From Linnemannia elongata (lineage: Eukaryota; Mortierellomycota; Mortierellomycetes; Mortierellales; Mortierellaceae), in contig JAXBDG010000002.1 in assembly GCA_036320915.1 (NCBI GenBank), positions 2,942,001 to 3,006,000 on the forward strand: a stretch of 64,000 bases of DNA, written 5' to 3'. The notes beneath the pieces were generated by a model. The model was given only the letters and a program-made list of their open reading frames with translations. It had not been told where the DNA came from and searched no databases. A program made the translations under genes and the position numbers. The stretch's first letter is position 1. Every line of letters begins with the position of its first letter. Below are positions 11,132 to 22,691 of the stretch, piece after piece.

Positions 11132-13567
11132 TCAAGGTGCTATGCTAGTGGCGTCCTCAGTGGTGTCAGTCTTAGCAACGCTTTCACTCTCACTGGCTTC
11201 TTCAGCGGTAGTGATCACAATGGGCGGGTTGGTCGAAGTGGAGGCAGCCGCAGCTGCAGTCGAGGCTGAAGGAGTCTCGGCAGAATCCTCCTCCTCCTCG
11301 TCGTCGTCGTCATCGTCAATATCAACGTCCTCGTCAGCAGTATCCTTTTCCGACAAGGTCTCATCGCCATCCAACACATCGGCCTCTTCCTGCTCGTCAT
11401 CCTCTCCATCTCCTTCCTCGTCACCCTCCTCTTCCTCCTCAGCCTCAACGTCTGCTTCGGCATAAGCTTCAACTTCTTCAGGCTCATGGGGTTCTTGTAT
11501 CTCATCATCACTCGCTGCACGAGACTTGTCGGCATTGTCTGGTTCAGCTCCTGATTGACGAATCTTGGGTGACGCAGCACCTTTGGCCTTCTTCTTCTTT
11601 GGTGTTCCCAACGAAGCATACTCCTCATCCTCATCGTCTTCCTCATCCTCCTCATCTTCCTCGTTGTCACCTCGATCACCCTCACCTCCCTTGCCACCCT
11701 TGGACGATCCTAAGTTGGAGCTCTTGCGCTTCTCGGGGGTACTGGGTGGCTTGACAGTGGGCTCTTCGAAACGCTGCATGACATACGATTTGCACTCGTC
11801 AGCGTGTGGCAAGTCCTGGATCATCTTGGCAATCGTCGCGTTGGAGAAGCCAAAGTAGTCCGGTCCTGAAGCAGAGTTCGAATGGTCTCGTTTCCTAATA
11901 GCGTTGGCAGTCTTGACAACATGTGTCCATGCTCCCGTCGCTGTTCCGGCAATGATGGGCTTGCCTGGCTGGTCCTCCGCATCGATTTGGAACTAACACA
12001 CAAAGTCAGGTGATGGATGTTTCTGTTAGCTTTCGTCAAGAATTCTTCAACGCCACCAAATTGGTCAATAGCACTCAGTTTCATATTGTTTACCTTTGGC
12101 GCTTCGCCATCGTCAATGACACTACAGGTGTACACAGTCTGCTCGTTAGGGTTGACCATACTGTTGTAGGACCGGGACATAGTGTATCCGACAGGCCAGA
12201 TATAGCGCTCGTTGTGGAACGCCTCGCGGTCAGAGACCACATGGCCAATCTTCATAATGGTGATAATACCAATCGTCACCGGGAACTTGATGCTGCCATC
12301 CTCATTTTTCTCCAGCACCTGAACCTTACGGATTTTGTTCGAGTTGGGCTTCAGCTTGCTAGAGTTGTGGATTCGTTTAGGTTTTTGGGTCGCAGATCCG
12401 ACATTGGTGATCGTCGAAGGTGTCGATGCTGGAGCTGGCTCTTTGTGATCCTTGCGACCTGTGACAGCAGGAGACCGACGTCCTCCCGCTTTGCTAGCCG
12501 TCTTTTTGGGATGATGAGCGACTGACGATGAAGAGTTGGTCTCTTTAGCGACTGGAACTCGAAGGTGCTTGTTGTTGGAGGTTGTTGGCACCGGAGCTTT
12601 TGTAGGGGAGGCTCGGCGAGATCGAAAATGGCTGTACAATGAAGAGTCGGACAGGTCGCTGTCACTGCTCATGGACGAGAGGGTATCGGGACTCGAGTCT
12701 GACTCCCGTTCATAGGTAGAAATCTTGTCTAGCAAAATACTATCGACAAAGCGTTTGCAAAGTAAAATGCGGTCTGTTAGTGTCTTTGGCTTTGCGACAA
12801 GGCATGTCTGCATAACGTGTTTGTCAACACTCAACATGGAACTGAGAACAGCCCGCTTACTTTTTCTCCCTGCGCAAGTTCCTTGCTCTCCGGTTCGATC
12901 GATCCAGCTCAATGCCCAGTCGCTCATTTTCCTGGTGATGTTAAGAATAACGAGAGATAAGGAATGTCAGTACGGCGAGTCTCTCCCAGAGTGCTCGTGA
13001 TATGAAAAAAGAAATGGTGCATACCTCCAAAACTTCCTTGAGTTTCCGCTTCAAGCGTCTATACTTTTCGTCCGAGGGGTGATGCCGCGCTTGATGTTCC
13101 ATCTCGTGCTCCTCCTCCTCGACTGGATGGTGCCCATTCGCTTTGGACGACTTTTGTCCACGCTTTGATTCCCGCTCGACATGTTTTCTAGGCTTCTTTT
13201 CGACGGTTTTTTCCACAGGATGCTGCTTAGCAGTGGATGTTCCGTTGGTCAAAGAAGTGACGTGGTTGGTTGTGTCGGCGTCAGTTCCATCATCCGTGTC
13301 CATCTTGGGTGCGTCATGACTATCGCCTTCGGTCTTTAGTGGTTCCTTCTTGTCCTCTGCAGCCGACAATGAAGCATCCTCCTCAGGCTGGAGCGAGTCC
13401 TTGGCTGCCATGTTGTCATCCTTTTCTACCTCTTCCTGCTGCTTCTGCTTCTGCTCCTCCTCTGGTCGCATTGTAGTGTCTTTGTCCTTGATAGAAGTCG
13501 ACCCTGAGGTAGGTTCCAAGACAGGTGATGTAGGTGCCATCTCAATATCGCTGTTTGCAGGGACCAT
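11132..13567 (-). CDS. FYRN-FYRC domain nuclear protein, TBRG1-like
   Basis: Predicted chromatin-associated protein, 706 aa. Exons: 13567-13025, 12931-12861, 12739-12094, 11992-11132; phases 0, 2, 0. Residues 1 to about 160 are acidic and disordered. A coiled-coil stretch follows (DEKYRRLKRKLKEVLEEN, then RRARNLRREKNILLDKISTYE), as in TBRG1/INO80-associated FYR proteins. FYRN lies at about 357-420 (IGHVVSDREAFHNERYIWPV, then GYTMSRSYNSMV and YTCSV). FYRC lies at about 421-497 (FQIDAEDQPGKPIIAGTATG, then GPDYFGFSNATIAKMI and ADECKSYV). The intron at 11993-12093 falls exactly between the two halves. Residues from about 500 are Lys-rich patches in a very acidic tail. FYR pairs occur in TBRG1 and in MLL/KMT2 methyltransferases. 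No SET or PHD domain is present here, so the stand-alone TBRG1-type is the best fit. Exact partners cannot be told. Confidence 0.88.
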
Positions 13568-15255
13568 GACTTTTTTGTTTTTTTTTATAAACTATGAAGA
13601 TAAAACAGAAAAGGGTAGCAAAACAATATGGTTAATTCGCTTGTTGAGGTGGACTTGCATATCGCAAGTAGAGAATCGTGTTATGCCTGCAGAAACTGAG
13701 AAAGAGCTGATCAGGTAGCTTCTTTTGCTGGTGCTGTTTCGAACGGCCTGGTTGAATGTGTATAGCCTTCATTACATTTGAGAGATTCTTTTATCGGATC
13801 TTGCTGATCGGAGATCGAGGTTCAAGGGAGTAGAAAGAGAAAGAGATGACACGAAGGGGAATGAGCCGACGTGTCGATGGAGAAGTGGGATGGATTCCTT
13901 GTTGTTGCGAGGTTAATTTGGCTAAGGTGAGGATTCGCTGACGTCGAGTATATGGTTGAAGGAGAGGAGTTGTGGTTGAAGGGTGGGGGGGGGGGGGGGG
14001 GGGGGGGTGGATCTGAGAAAGAGAGGGAAGGGAAGGAAGAAGTGGAAAAAGAGTCTGCGGAAAAAAGAAGAGGATGAGTGAAATCTCTTCTCTCTGCCTC
14101 TTCTCTCTGTGAGTGGTTGTTTACATTTCGGTGTGAGGGGTGAGCGGAACGATCAACCGGCTGAGATTCACGAGAGAGACGAGAGAGGGAGGGGAGTAAG
14201 CGAGTGAGAGAGAAGGGGAGAGAGGGAGGAAAAAAAATAAAATAAAAAATAAAGCGAGTCATCTCTCTGTGGCAACAGAAAGGGAAGGAGTTTTTTCTTC
14301 TCTTTGACTGGTCAATGAAACATGTCCAACATCAAACACTGACAGGCAGCAAGTCAGTCGAATGGGTGACGAGAGAGAGGGAGAGAAGGGGTTGGTTAAT
14401 CATATTGTTTATTGATCGTTGTAATGTGAAGAAGCATATGTTCAGTGTGGTGGAGGGGAGGGAACATATAAAAGAGGTACAAGAGGGAATGGAAGGAGGG
14501 AGGAGTACAGTCGAGGAGGAAGGTGGAGGCGAGTGTGTGTCAAAGGGAAAAAATTGGTTGCCAGGGGGAGGAAGGGAAAAAAGAGGCAAGGGAGAGGGGA
14601 AGGACAATCAAATATTCTGTTGTGAGCCACAGGAGACAAGCAAACGTTGATATGCTGACTTTTGAAAATAGGAACTATGAGGACCAAGAGAACGATAGTT
14701 AGCATTGAAAGCGAGTACTAATGGGTCTACAAAGAAAGCGAGCATTGAAAAGGAGCCGGGAAGGGCAACAACTTGATTCCAGAAGCAAGCACAAACAAGG
14801 GGAGGGTAGCTTGTCTTTACTCTAGCTGTTTGTTATTCACAGCTGTCAACGCGTCCTTGGTCAAGAATGATCTACCAAAGCACGATTAAGGGCTGTTTCA
14901 GTGCCTGATCGCATAGGTCCTCATTTCATTAGATATAGGGGTGCGTATGAGTGGATCATTTTTTTTTCTTATTTCCTTCGCCACTTTAGCAGCGTCGAGA
15001 CTCGTACTTGTACTCTCTCTTTTTCTTTCTCCTGGGGTTCATCATTCTCTGTTCTCACACATCTCTCATCTCTTTGTCTTTCTTTTTTCTTCTTTTTCCT
15101 GCATTCACTCTTCAACTACCTTCTTCCACAATAAAAAAGCTCACACCACTACTTTTTCTCCACTCTTTCATCGACAACTCATCAACAACCCACTCCAAGT
15201 CTCACTTCAACCATTTTCCTCCCTCGTCACACATTCTCTTGCACACAACTACATC
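13568..15255. promoter_or_regulatory. Divergent intergenic region between the FYR-domain gene and MOB2
   Basis: The left part (13820-14240) is GA-rich on the plus strand, a CT-rich leader for the minus-strand gene. The right part (14950-15250) is CT-rich on the plus strand, directly before the MOB2 start. No gene was recognised in between. A 23-nt G-run lies at 13985-14007. Confidence 0.6.
13985..14007. repeat. G-tract, 23 nt
   Basis: Uninterrupted run of 23 guanines about 420 nt upstream of the FYR-domain gene start. It could form intermolecular or slipped G-quadruplexes and is prone to assembly and length errors. Confidence 0.85.
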
Positions 15256-17141
15256 ATGAGCGGCTTCTTCAACATCAGGTGAGTCTTGCAAAGAGTACAC
15301 TCACACAGCGAGAAAACCGGACTGTTAACGGACAGAGAGTCTCCTCTATCCTTCGTTCGTCTTTGCCGTTGTCTTTGGCCGCTTGGCTCAACTCCTTCAT
15401 CCAGGCAGTTTGCCCAACCTTCAATTCGCGTCATGGTTATTTTTTTTCTGTTGGAAGTTGTTAAAAGGCAACAACAACAAAAAAAAAAAGAACGAACACT
15501 CACTCCTCCTTATTTCTTCAATTGAATAGTGGCAAATTCGGAGGCAAGACCAAGCCCAAGAGGTCATCGTCAGCAGTGCGTCCACTGTTCCTCTGCCCAC
15601 CTTACTGCAACAACTCAATCGTCAAGGGCAACTTTAAGACGATTGTCCAGCTTCCAAAATACGTCGACGGGAACGAATGGCTTGCCGTCAATGGTAAGTC
15701 TGGAGGCATTGTTCTTTTTAAAGAACTGGGAGATATGCTCATCAATTGAAAGTAAAAAGGAGGACGGCTGACAGGAACAACAAACAGCACAAGAGGTAAT
15801 AAAAGAGGGGGAGGAAGAGAGAGTGGTTTGTGTATGAGGGTGTTTAGATGCTGCACCTTACTCTCCACAAACGAACAATTGAGTGGAAGGAAGGCGATTC
15901 CCTTCTCGGGATTTTTTTTTTCTTTTATTTCATTCTTCTGTCGGCTGTGAAAAGAGCCTTGTTTTCTTTTCTCCCACACACATTCATAAATACACAAACA
16001 TCCGCACTCTAAACAGATACGCGCATCTCGTACGATGTACGATGGATCATGCGGTTCATTTGCGACACAACAGCAACAACAAAAGTAATCCCAAAGTGGT
16101 GCAACACAAAGAATTGAAAAAAAGAAAGAGAAAAGCGATCCCGACCCTGATACGGACCAATTGGCTCACCAAACAATCTTCAATTGGTTCTCTGTCGCTT
16201 CGTTCTCATGCTGCATCCTCCTTCCCCCTCTCCCTCCCTTCTCCCCTCTACCCCACTTCAGAATGTTGTTTTTTCTTCCAGTTCCCCCAGAATGACCTGG
16301 GCCTTCTGTGTATCTTTCAACTAACCTAAAAAGTCCTATTTGTTGCTTGAATCTACTTCTCTAGTGTTTGATTTTTACAACTACATCAATATGTTCTATG
16401 GATCCATATCCGACTTTTGCACACTCAGGGATTGCCCAACCATGTCAGCAGGACAAGGGTATGTGTTATGAAGGCGGTGGATGTATTATTCCCGTGCGTG
16501 CGCTTGACCAGGACCTCGCTCTACAGGAGGATCGCACTATTCATATTCGATCTAAACTAGTTGTCCCATTTTTTTCTTGCCTTCTATATGTTCTGACGAT
16601 GTTTCCATTTTCTTTTTCCTTTGACCAATTTTTAGATTTGAGTATTTATGGATGGACGGACAAAAGAAAACGAGCAGGGTACCGGCACCTCAGTACATTG
16701 ACTTTGTGATGAGCTGGATTCAAACCCTTGTCAACGACGAAGGCACCTTCCCCACCAAAGACGGTACGCTTCCTGTCTCTTTCTTGTATAGTTTATACTC
16801 GGATCACAATGACCAAGGACAAGGACTTTGAGACTGACATGCGTTTTTTCTTCACTTTCTGTTTTCTCGTTTTATTGTTTATCGGAATATCAGGTCGCGA
16901 GTTTCCGTTGACGTTCCAGCAGACGGTACGGGGCATTTTCAAGCAACTGATTCGGGTGTTTGCACACATTTACCACTCACATTACGACAAGGTGCTTTCA
17001 CTATGCCAGGAGGGTCACTTCAACTCACTCTTTGCACACTTTGTCAGCTTTGGTCGGGAATTCGATCTCTTGGATAAGAAGGATATCGTACCGCTGCAGG
17101 ACTTGATTGATATCATGGACGGCAATGGCATCCTCTGTTGA
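15256..17141 (+). CDS. MOB2: MOB2-type NDR-kinase activator
   Basis: Mob-family coactivator, 218 aa, expected to bind the N-terminal region of an NDR/LATS kinase (Cbk1/Orb6 type) in the RAM/MOR polarity pathway. Exons: 15256-15278, 15530-15693, 16365-16458, 16636-16763, 16894-17141; all phases agree. LCPPYCNNSIVKGNFKTIVQ followed by LPKYVDGNEWLAVN matches yeast Mob2 (GSFKTIVQLPKYVD) better than Mob1. The zinc site is intact: FCTLRDC (C81, C86) plus AHIYHSHYDKV. Yeast Mob2 lacks this Cys pair, so the fungal gene keeps the ancestral form. Introns 1 and 2 (251 and 671 nt) are longer than average. The start gives MSGFFNIS; the 23-nt first exon is the least certain part. A polyadenylation signal follows near 17232. 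Confidence 0.93.
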
Positions 17142-18160
17142 GAAGACTGTCACTGTAGACGAGAGAGTGAGGGTCATGCGCACGCAAGCAAGCAAGCGAC
17201 ACTTAGAAAGTAGTGAAAGGCAGGCGACACCGAAATAAAGTCATGAAGAAAAAAAGTGACATTGTAATTTTGATATCAACCTAACTGCACAACGTTGTTC
17301 ATTTAACGTGAGTGAGATTCCCCTGAGACCTTTGTTCCTGAGAATCACACCACCATCACTGATCCCAACATGACTAGCCCACTCATATCATTAATAGCGG
17401 CCAAAGGAAATGAAAAAGGATTTGACGCCCGTGAACAACGTCTCAAACCAAGATGACTCCCATGAAACATAATGATGAAAGATAGCCTCATAAGATACCA
17501 GATTCCGTCCACTCTTCAACAAACAAAAACATTTAGCGATCCCGAAATTTAACGAACAAGATGGACATGTGTATTACTTAAACGTCTATCTAATAAAGAA
17601 GAGAGATACTGAATTCTACAATGCCCAATGTCGGGTGGGGGGGTGAATATTTCTGTTATTATTCTGTCAACACAGTCCCTTGCTTGTAGTTGTAAGAAGG
17701 AACTAAAAGTAAGAAATGAAAAAGAAGTATAACCTCTTTCTCAAGTCAACTCCAGTCCTCCCTCACAATGTCCAAACAAAGATTTTAACCTCCTCGCAAA
17801 CCCTTCTTCATATTCAAGGTAAGGGCTGCTTTGCGTCTTTTGGTAGTTTTGGAGTTTTTGTAAGAAGCTCATGGCTAAGGAAAGGCGGGGGTGTAGTTGG
17901 CGAAGTTGCTTTTTGTTGTTTTTTTGTTGCTTTTTTTGGTGATTTTTGTTTGGTTTTGAATTGTTTTTGTTTGCTTTTTGAATTTTTTTTGTTGGATGCC
18001 GGTTGTCGAAAGGTAATGATGAACGAGGGGAATGTCGGATAGATAGAAGGGAGGTGGCGAAGGTGGGGGAATAGTGTGTTTGCCTTTGAGTTCATAACGT
18101 AGTTTTTTTTTGTCGTTTTTTTGGGTGTCCATGTATAAGATGCAAGAAGGTATAAGGGGT
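17142..18160. other. Convergent 3' region between MOB2 and arginase
   Basis: Contains the MOB2 AATAAA (about 17233-17238) and A/T-rich DNA. From 17840 to 18120 the plus strand is T/G-rich, which is the arginase 3' UTR read from the other strand. No gene recognised. Confidence 0.6.
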
Positions 18161-19843
18161 TTAGAGGAGAGTCTCGCCGACGGCACAGCGGACGAGGGAG
18201 CATCCGATGGTGACGGTCTGGAAGACGGCATGGTCATCCTCGAGCGAAGGGTTGACCTCCATCAAGTCCATGGCGACGAGAGCACCGGTCTCGTGGATGG
18301 CCTCGCAGATGTAGTGACCCTCACGGAAAGTGAGACCTCCACGGACAGGGGTACCTGGGAAATGATAAAAGAGAAAAAAAAGTCGCTGTGTGAGTGAAAC
18401 CTGCTCAGCAGAATCGCCTACTCTGATCATGTCGAGTTTTTACCCCGCATTATTGAGCTGTGGGACAAGAACTTACCGGTGGAGGGGGCGACGGTGGGGT
18501 CAAGGGCATCGACGTCGAAGCTGAGGTGGATGGGGCGGGAGCCGCCGGGGGAGACGTGCTCGATGGCCATCTCGACGACCTTGGCAATACCGTACTTGTC
18601 AACCTCGTGCATGGAGAAGGCCTTGATGCCGTTCTCACGGAGGATCTTCTTCTCACCAGCGTCGACGTCACGGAGACCGATGTAAACGAGACGGTCGGGG
18701 GTGAGGCAAGGCTTCACCCAGGCAAACTCCTTGAGCTGACCGGCGATTCCGAGCAAGAACGAGACAGGGCAGCCGTGGATGTTTCCACTCTCGGTCGACT
18801 CAGGGGTGTTGATATCCTGTTGGTTATGGTTATGAATAAGAGAACAAGCACAAGAACGAGGGATTATTAGATAGAGAATACAAAGATGTGTGTGTGCATG
18901 TGTGAGGCATTACTTTTTCATTTTCTATCCATGATCCCGTGAGGTATTTGATTTTCATTGCCTTCTGATCCAAAGATAGGTATCATGTCCTCCTGTCTGA
19001 TTGTAATCAGATCCTCTTTTTTTTCTTTTTTTTTTTCTTGCATGTAAAAGCCACACATTCCAGGCACATAATCCATGAGGCGATCGTCCACGCATGAAAA
19101 CGACCCTTCTCACTTTCCCTCTCATCCCCTCATCCACTATCCATGTGTCTTCCTCCGTAGGACAACAAAACCAATCAGATGTCTGTGGTTTCATAAAAAT
19201 AAAGATAAAAATAAAAACTTACAGCATGGGCATCGACCCAGATCAAACCAGCGTTGGGGTGGACAGACATGGTGCCAGAAACAGTGCCGAGGGCAATCGA
19301 GTGGTCACCTCCAAGGGTCAAGGCAAGCGAACCCTCCTTCAAGTGAGCGGCAACAGAGGTAGCAACAGACTCAGTCACGGCCGAGACAAAACGGGCGTTG
19401 AGGAGCTTGCCAACTGGGGGGTCAGAGGCAGGCTGCATCAAGTTGTAGTCACGGTGGCCGTCAAACTTGACCTGCCAGTCGAGCTCCTTGAGCTGGTCAA
19501 GGAGACCAAACTCGATGATCTTGAGGGGACCCTGATCAACACCATCTCTGGGCTATTTATTGTATTGTTATGTGTTATGTGAACAAACCGTTTTGATTAT
19601 TAATATCAGGTCAAATACGAATGAGAACAAGAGTGGTGAAAACAAAACAATCGAAAGAAAGAGAAGCTCTGTTCAGGTATCAGCTCAGGGGCAAATAGCA
19701 GAAGAGGAATGAGTGAATGAGGAGAAGGAAGGAAGGAAAGTGAATGAGGACAAGAGTATGTGTCTTACCTGACCACCAGAGAATGGGACGCCAACGACAC
19801 CGATGGACTTTTGCTTGAGGAACTTGTGCTGGACAGCGGACAT
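18161..19843 (-). CDS. CAR1: Arginase (L-arginine amidinohydrolase)
   Basis: Hydrolyses L-arginine to ornithine and urea, the first step of arginine catabolism; cytosolic in fungi. It is 312 aa, the normal length for eukaryotic arginase. Exons: 19843-19769, 19552-19223, 18816-18477, 18354-18161. All binuclear Mn ligands are seen: GGDHS (H109), DAHAD (D132, H134, D136) and SFDVDALDP (D236, D238). The substrate loop [10 protein letters not shown] (H149) and the N-terminal [13 protein letters not shown] are typical. The intron at 18817-19222 splits the DAHA|D motif in phase 0. No signal or mitochondrial peptide is evident. The upstream region shared with the MAPKK gene may hold nitrogen-control sites, but none could be assigned with confidence. 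Confidence 0.96.
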
Positions 19844-22691
19844 ATTATGTAGGAGTGGAGTGTTGTTGTTTGTTGATGAGGGAAGAGAGGAAGAGAGGTG
19901 ATGTGTGATGAGATCAGGTTTTTAATAAAAGAAGAAAAAAGAAAAAGAAAAAAAAAAAAAGTTGGACACGGGTCCACTCCCTCTGTCCTTTTATTTTCGT
20001 TTGCGTTTGTGTTCAAAAAAGGGATTTTGGGCATTTTTCCCACCCTCTCCCTCTTCCCTCTTGCGCATTCATCAACAGCCCCAGGAATAATCCTATCAGG
20101 GGACCTTTGCGTTTTTTTTTTTTTTTTTTTTTTTTTTTTGCCCGTGTCCCTCTGTCGACCCCCTCATCGCCTTTTTCTGCTTCGCTGCTCCATCGGCTCT
20201 AATGATATTCTGTGAAGGATCAAGGGATGGCAACCATTACAAAGTTGGGTAAGGTTCTTCCTCCTCTCTCTCTTCCTTTGCAAGTTGTACGAAGACACAT
20301 GTACCTTTTAGACAGCCAATTGGTCCCTCCCCAGACTCTTCCCGTTCTTTGGCTATTGTCACCCATTTTACAACTCCTTCCCAACTTTTGTACGTTAGTG
20401 CCATTGGCTGACTCAGTGAGGTCATCGTCAAAGAGGGGACACACCCTTTTGTGGAGTCGCAGCATACTTGGTCAACACCACAAATAAATATGGTGGGCAC
20501 CACACATTGTTGTTTGGCCAAATTGCCCTTTTTTTTGCATTTGTTGATTTGTTTTGTTTGTTTGTTTTATTCAGGCCCGCCGATCAAGGGACACACCCCC
20601 AATCGTTTAATGAAGGAAAGGTCCAGCCAACCAGTTAGTCAGAGAACAATCCGCCGTGTCCAACTTAGAAACCATGCGAGACACACGACATAGAACAATC
20701 AAGAACAACAGTAACACAGCAGGGAGAGGAAACGAAGGAGAGCGTAGGCGTGAGTGATGTAATGTCATAATATTGTGTGGATACGAGAGACCAGAGACTT
20801 TTAGGAGACAAGAAAGACCAGAGACGACAACAACGATGATTTCTGCTTTCCAGTATGAATGGCTTTTGTCAATTAGAGAGCAAGGCACTTTATCGTCAAT
20901 AAGAGAGGGTTTAAATTACAGCATCTCCTGGTTGTGTGTGCCATCTGCTTGATCCTGATCAGAGCGGTTTTAACACTTTCACCCTGTGTTTCCTTTTTAC
21001 TTGAGCAAAGAGGGGACATAACACCATTTACTCTTTGCTCCCTTGTTGCTTTCATTAGCCATCTCAGGGGCCTTAGGACCCGCACACCTGACTTCGACGG
21101 GTCTATACAAAGGATGTAGCAGTTCAATTGGTACGAAGAGTGGGGAAAAAAAGAGCTTCCATAGCACACTGTGTTCCTCTAATGATCGCGACGCGTTAAA
21201 AAAAAAGAAAATTCTGTTCGCAACGATGGATGTTTGCTCACTATGCTTATCTCACTTTCGTATCACTGTCACTCAAAACCAAAGGTACAATCATAAACTG
21301 GGTCTCTCTCTTGCCATTTAACGCTGTAGCAGCGAACAAGTGTAGTGATGAATAGGACTATCGCAGCTGACCTACCATTGCCAATGAGATAGGCGCCTTT
21401 CTTGATTTTGTCCGTTTGTTTTCTTTATTTCTTCAGTTTTCGATGCAATCGTTCTTGCGCCTTTCTCGTTTGACCATCCTAGTCTCTCTTGTCAACCCCA
21501 CGGCCATGAAAGTGAGAGAAAAGAAAACCAACACCCCAGCTGTCCACTCGTTTTCTCTGACTGATTTTAGTTGTTGGTAGTTCAAGATTCTCCAAAGAAA
21601 TCATATCGGTTTCCGATGGTACTGCCAGACACTTCGAAGCAAAGAGTTTTTTTTTTTTTTTTTATTCCTTGATAAGATGCGAGGTAAGAAAGGAGTTGAC
21701 AGGAAACAACAGAGACAGTGAAAAAAGAAGAAAAGAGAGGAAACAAGAGGAGTAACCGCAGTAAAAGTATGAAGCAGACGTGAGAAGAGAGAAAGGTAGG
21801 CCCTTAAGAAAATTGACAGCCAAAGGAAGGTTGACTTGTACCCAGGCACCAGCACACTCCTTCACTGATAACTTTACCTATGGCGCTCACTGATCAAAAA
21901 TAAACTAACGGTCGCTGTGGAAGGAGAACTGTATCGCTATGTCTCCTTATCACTCTACTTGCAGCTCGAATGGACACAGCTGGTGAAGGGTAATTTTACT
22001 GAATAAAGCAATGAAGAAGTTAAAAAGAAGAGAAAGAAAGAGAAAGAGAGAGAGAGAGAGAAAGAGAGAGAAAGGCAATTGACAGGGGGAAGGATGGAGG
22101 GATGGATCGGAACATACATGTACTGGTCTTCGATATATTAGATTTCTCTCCTTTCCTTTTCACTTTCTTGCTTTCTTGACTCTTTATCTATTACCACTCA
22201 CTCACTCCCTCACCCACGCACCCACCACTGGCAACTCACAAGACGACAGACACCCTTCTTCCCTTCCTTTCCAGTAAGCATAACCCCTTCATACACTGGA
22301 CTGACAGACAAGTACACAGGAGCACGACACACACACAAATACACACTCACACACACCACCTCACCCCGACCGGCCCGTGTGATGTCCGTCCTGGTCTGCT
22401 GCCTCCGATGCGCACAACCTTGTCCTGTCCCCCTTCCTGGCCTCTGCCTTGTGTTGCAATCCAACACGATGACAAACCGCTCTCTTCTTACCTTTGCTTT
22501 TTGTTGACCTTTTTACTCATCACACCTTCTTCGTTCCTTTTCCTTCTCTTTGGTTTCATTCTTCCATCACCACGTAATAGCCTCTCCCTACCTTGCACAA
22601 ATCCCCATCTTACCATCAACAACACCGCCTGGAATACAACCGCGACCGGAAACAGCCACCACAGCAAACAGCAACACCACCAAATCACATC
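19844..22691. promoter_or_regulatory. Divergent intergenic region between arginase and the MAP kinase kinase
   Basis: About 2.8 kb without a recognisable gene. Bases just upstream of arginase (19844-19960) are GA-rich on the plus strand. Bases 22140-22690 are CT-rich and lead into the MAPKK start. Between them lie A/T-rich DNA, a 28-nt T-tract and a (GA)n stretch near 22040-22070. Confidence 0.55.
20112..20139. repeat. T-tract, 28 nt
   Basis: Uninterrupted thymine run about 270 nt upstream of the arginase start. Confidence 0.9.
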
